Shown: in pieces, positions 12,928 through 13,341 of the stretch
How the letters are laid out: the number at the start of each line of letters is the position of its first letter
Numbering within the stretch: the stretch's first letter is position 1
Assembly: GCA_003162255.1 (NCBI GenBank)
Contig: PMMJ01000254.1
Coordinates: 262-13,602, forward strand
Source: Acidobacteriaceae bacterium
Lineage (GTDB): Bacteria > Acidobacteriota > Terriglobia > Terriglobales > Acidobacteriaceae
Length of the DNA stretch: 13,341 nucleotides
Reading direction: 5' to 3'
The notes under the pieces: generated by a model
Seen by the model: only the letters and a program-made list of their open reading frames with translations
What the model was told of the DNA's origin: nothing
The model's database searches: none
Made by a program: the position numbers and the translations under genes

Positions 12928-13341
12928 ATCGTCTTCGCCGTGAAGTTCACCATGCAGCCGCCGCAACCGGTCCGGCGCTTTCATTGGAACGCCCACGCTG
13001 TTCCCCAGCAAAGAGTCGATGGTTTCGACCCACAGCATCTGGCTTGCGAAAACGCTGCCGAAGTTTCGCGACACCGACTGTGCTACCTCGTTCAAATCCA
13101 GTTCGCGACCCAGTTCTTTCTGCATGGAGGTCACCGGTTTTGCCGTGATTCCGCAAGGCACAATCAGGTTGAAGCAGCTGAGATCGGTATTCACATTCAG
13201 CGCGAAGCCATGCGAAGTTACCGAGCGCGAAATGTGCACGCCGATGGCAGCGAGCTTGGCGGCAGGCTCTGCCTCTGTCCAAACTCCCGTGAGCCCGGCC
13301 ACGCGCCGCGCCGGAATGCCGAAATCGCCGCAAGTCCGAAT
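12913..13341 (-). CDS. lipB: Octanoyltransferase LipB, N-terminus outside the window
   Basis: LipB moves octanoate from acyl carrier protein to lipoyl domains, the step before LipA. The frame is open to the window edge (first visible residues IRTCGDFGIPARR), so 142 C-terminal residues are seen out of roughly 210-250. The visible part carries TGVWT, the conserved active-site Lys in AKLAAIGVHIS, SHGFALNVNTDLSCF and the active-site Cys in VPCGI (codon 13153-13155). The residues after the core (GRELDLNEVAQSV onward) form a C-terminal extension ending in EDDLFFG. The stop is TGA at 12915-12913, inside a tandem repeat. The family call is secure. It is on the same strand as the ATP-grasp cluster, but the repeat and hairpin in the 171-base gap make co-transcription uncertain. 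Confidence 0.94.
   Translation of the reverse strand: MRTCGDFGIPARRVAGLTGVWTEAEPAAKLAAIGVHISRSVTSHGFALNVNTDLSCFNLIVPCGITAKPVTSMQKELGRELDLNEVAQSVSRNFGSVFASQMLWVETIDSLLGNSVGVPMKAPDRLRRLHGELHGEDDLFFG

Noticed and set aside
1..13341. CRISPR array, tRNA, rRNA, insertion sequence or phage genes
   Set aside because: No regularly spaced repeats with unique spacers, no tRNA cloverleaf or rRNA stretches recognised, and no transposase, integrase or phage proteins.

Overview
The window looks like chromosomal DNA of a moderately GC-rich bacterium, most likely an Acidobacteriota member (Terriglobia/Koribacter-like). The main hints are a secreted YXWGXW-repeat protein, a solitary repeat-rich MCE protein, a Tat-exported GH28-type enzyme and heptamer-like repeats in short intergenic gaps. 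This placement is by gene content and style, not by a search. Both ends cut genes: selA at the left edge and lipB at the right edge.

Layout. Plus strand, 1-2114: selA (5' truncated), a DUF488 gene and acpS, closely spaced. Minus strand, 2145-3264: a two-gene module of a DUF433/HTH antitoxin and a PIN-like toxin of the VapBC45 type, with overlapping frames and two inverted repeats upstream. Positions 3265-3618 hold no gene. Plus strand, 3619-5879: a secreted YXWGXW protein with a strong terminator, then an MCE/MlaD-like membrane-anchored protein with five repeats spaced exactly 34 residues apart. Minus strand, 5965-6870: lipA. Plus strand, 7012-8637: a Tat-exported GH28-like beta-helix enzyme. 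Minus strand, 8673-12741, in transcription order: circularly permuted ATP-grasp, alpha-E (DUF403), transglutaminase-like protease, GNAT acetyltransferase. Minus strand, 12913-13341: lipB, whose N-terminal part lies outside the window.

How genes work together. LipB and LipA are successive steps of lipoate assembly and lie on the same strand, but about 6 kb of other genes separates them. CP-ATP-grasp, alpha-E and transglutaminase form a widespread trio predicted by comparative genomics to make and process a peptide or peptide tag; its chemistry is largely unproven. In this copy the alpha-E gene is broken: three reading frames are needed to follow it, and conserved stretches seem to be missing at both frame changes, while the two partner genes are intact.

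Most notable observations: the degenerate alpha-E inside an otherwise intact operon; the VapBC45-like module with operator-like repeats; tandem repeats that carry the stop codons of selA and lipB and place a stop in all three frames; and the exact 34-residue periodicity of the MCE protein. I do not see a clearly new multi-gene system beyond the poorly understood ATP-grasp/alpha-E/transglutaminase cluster.
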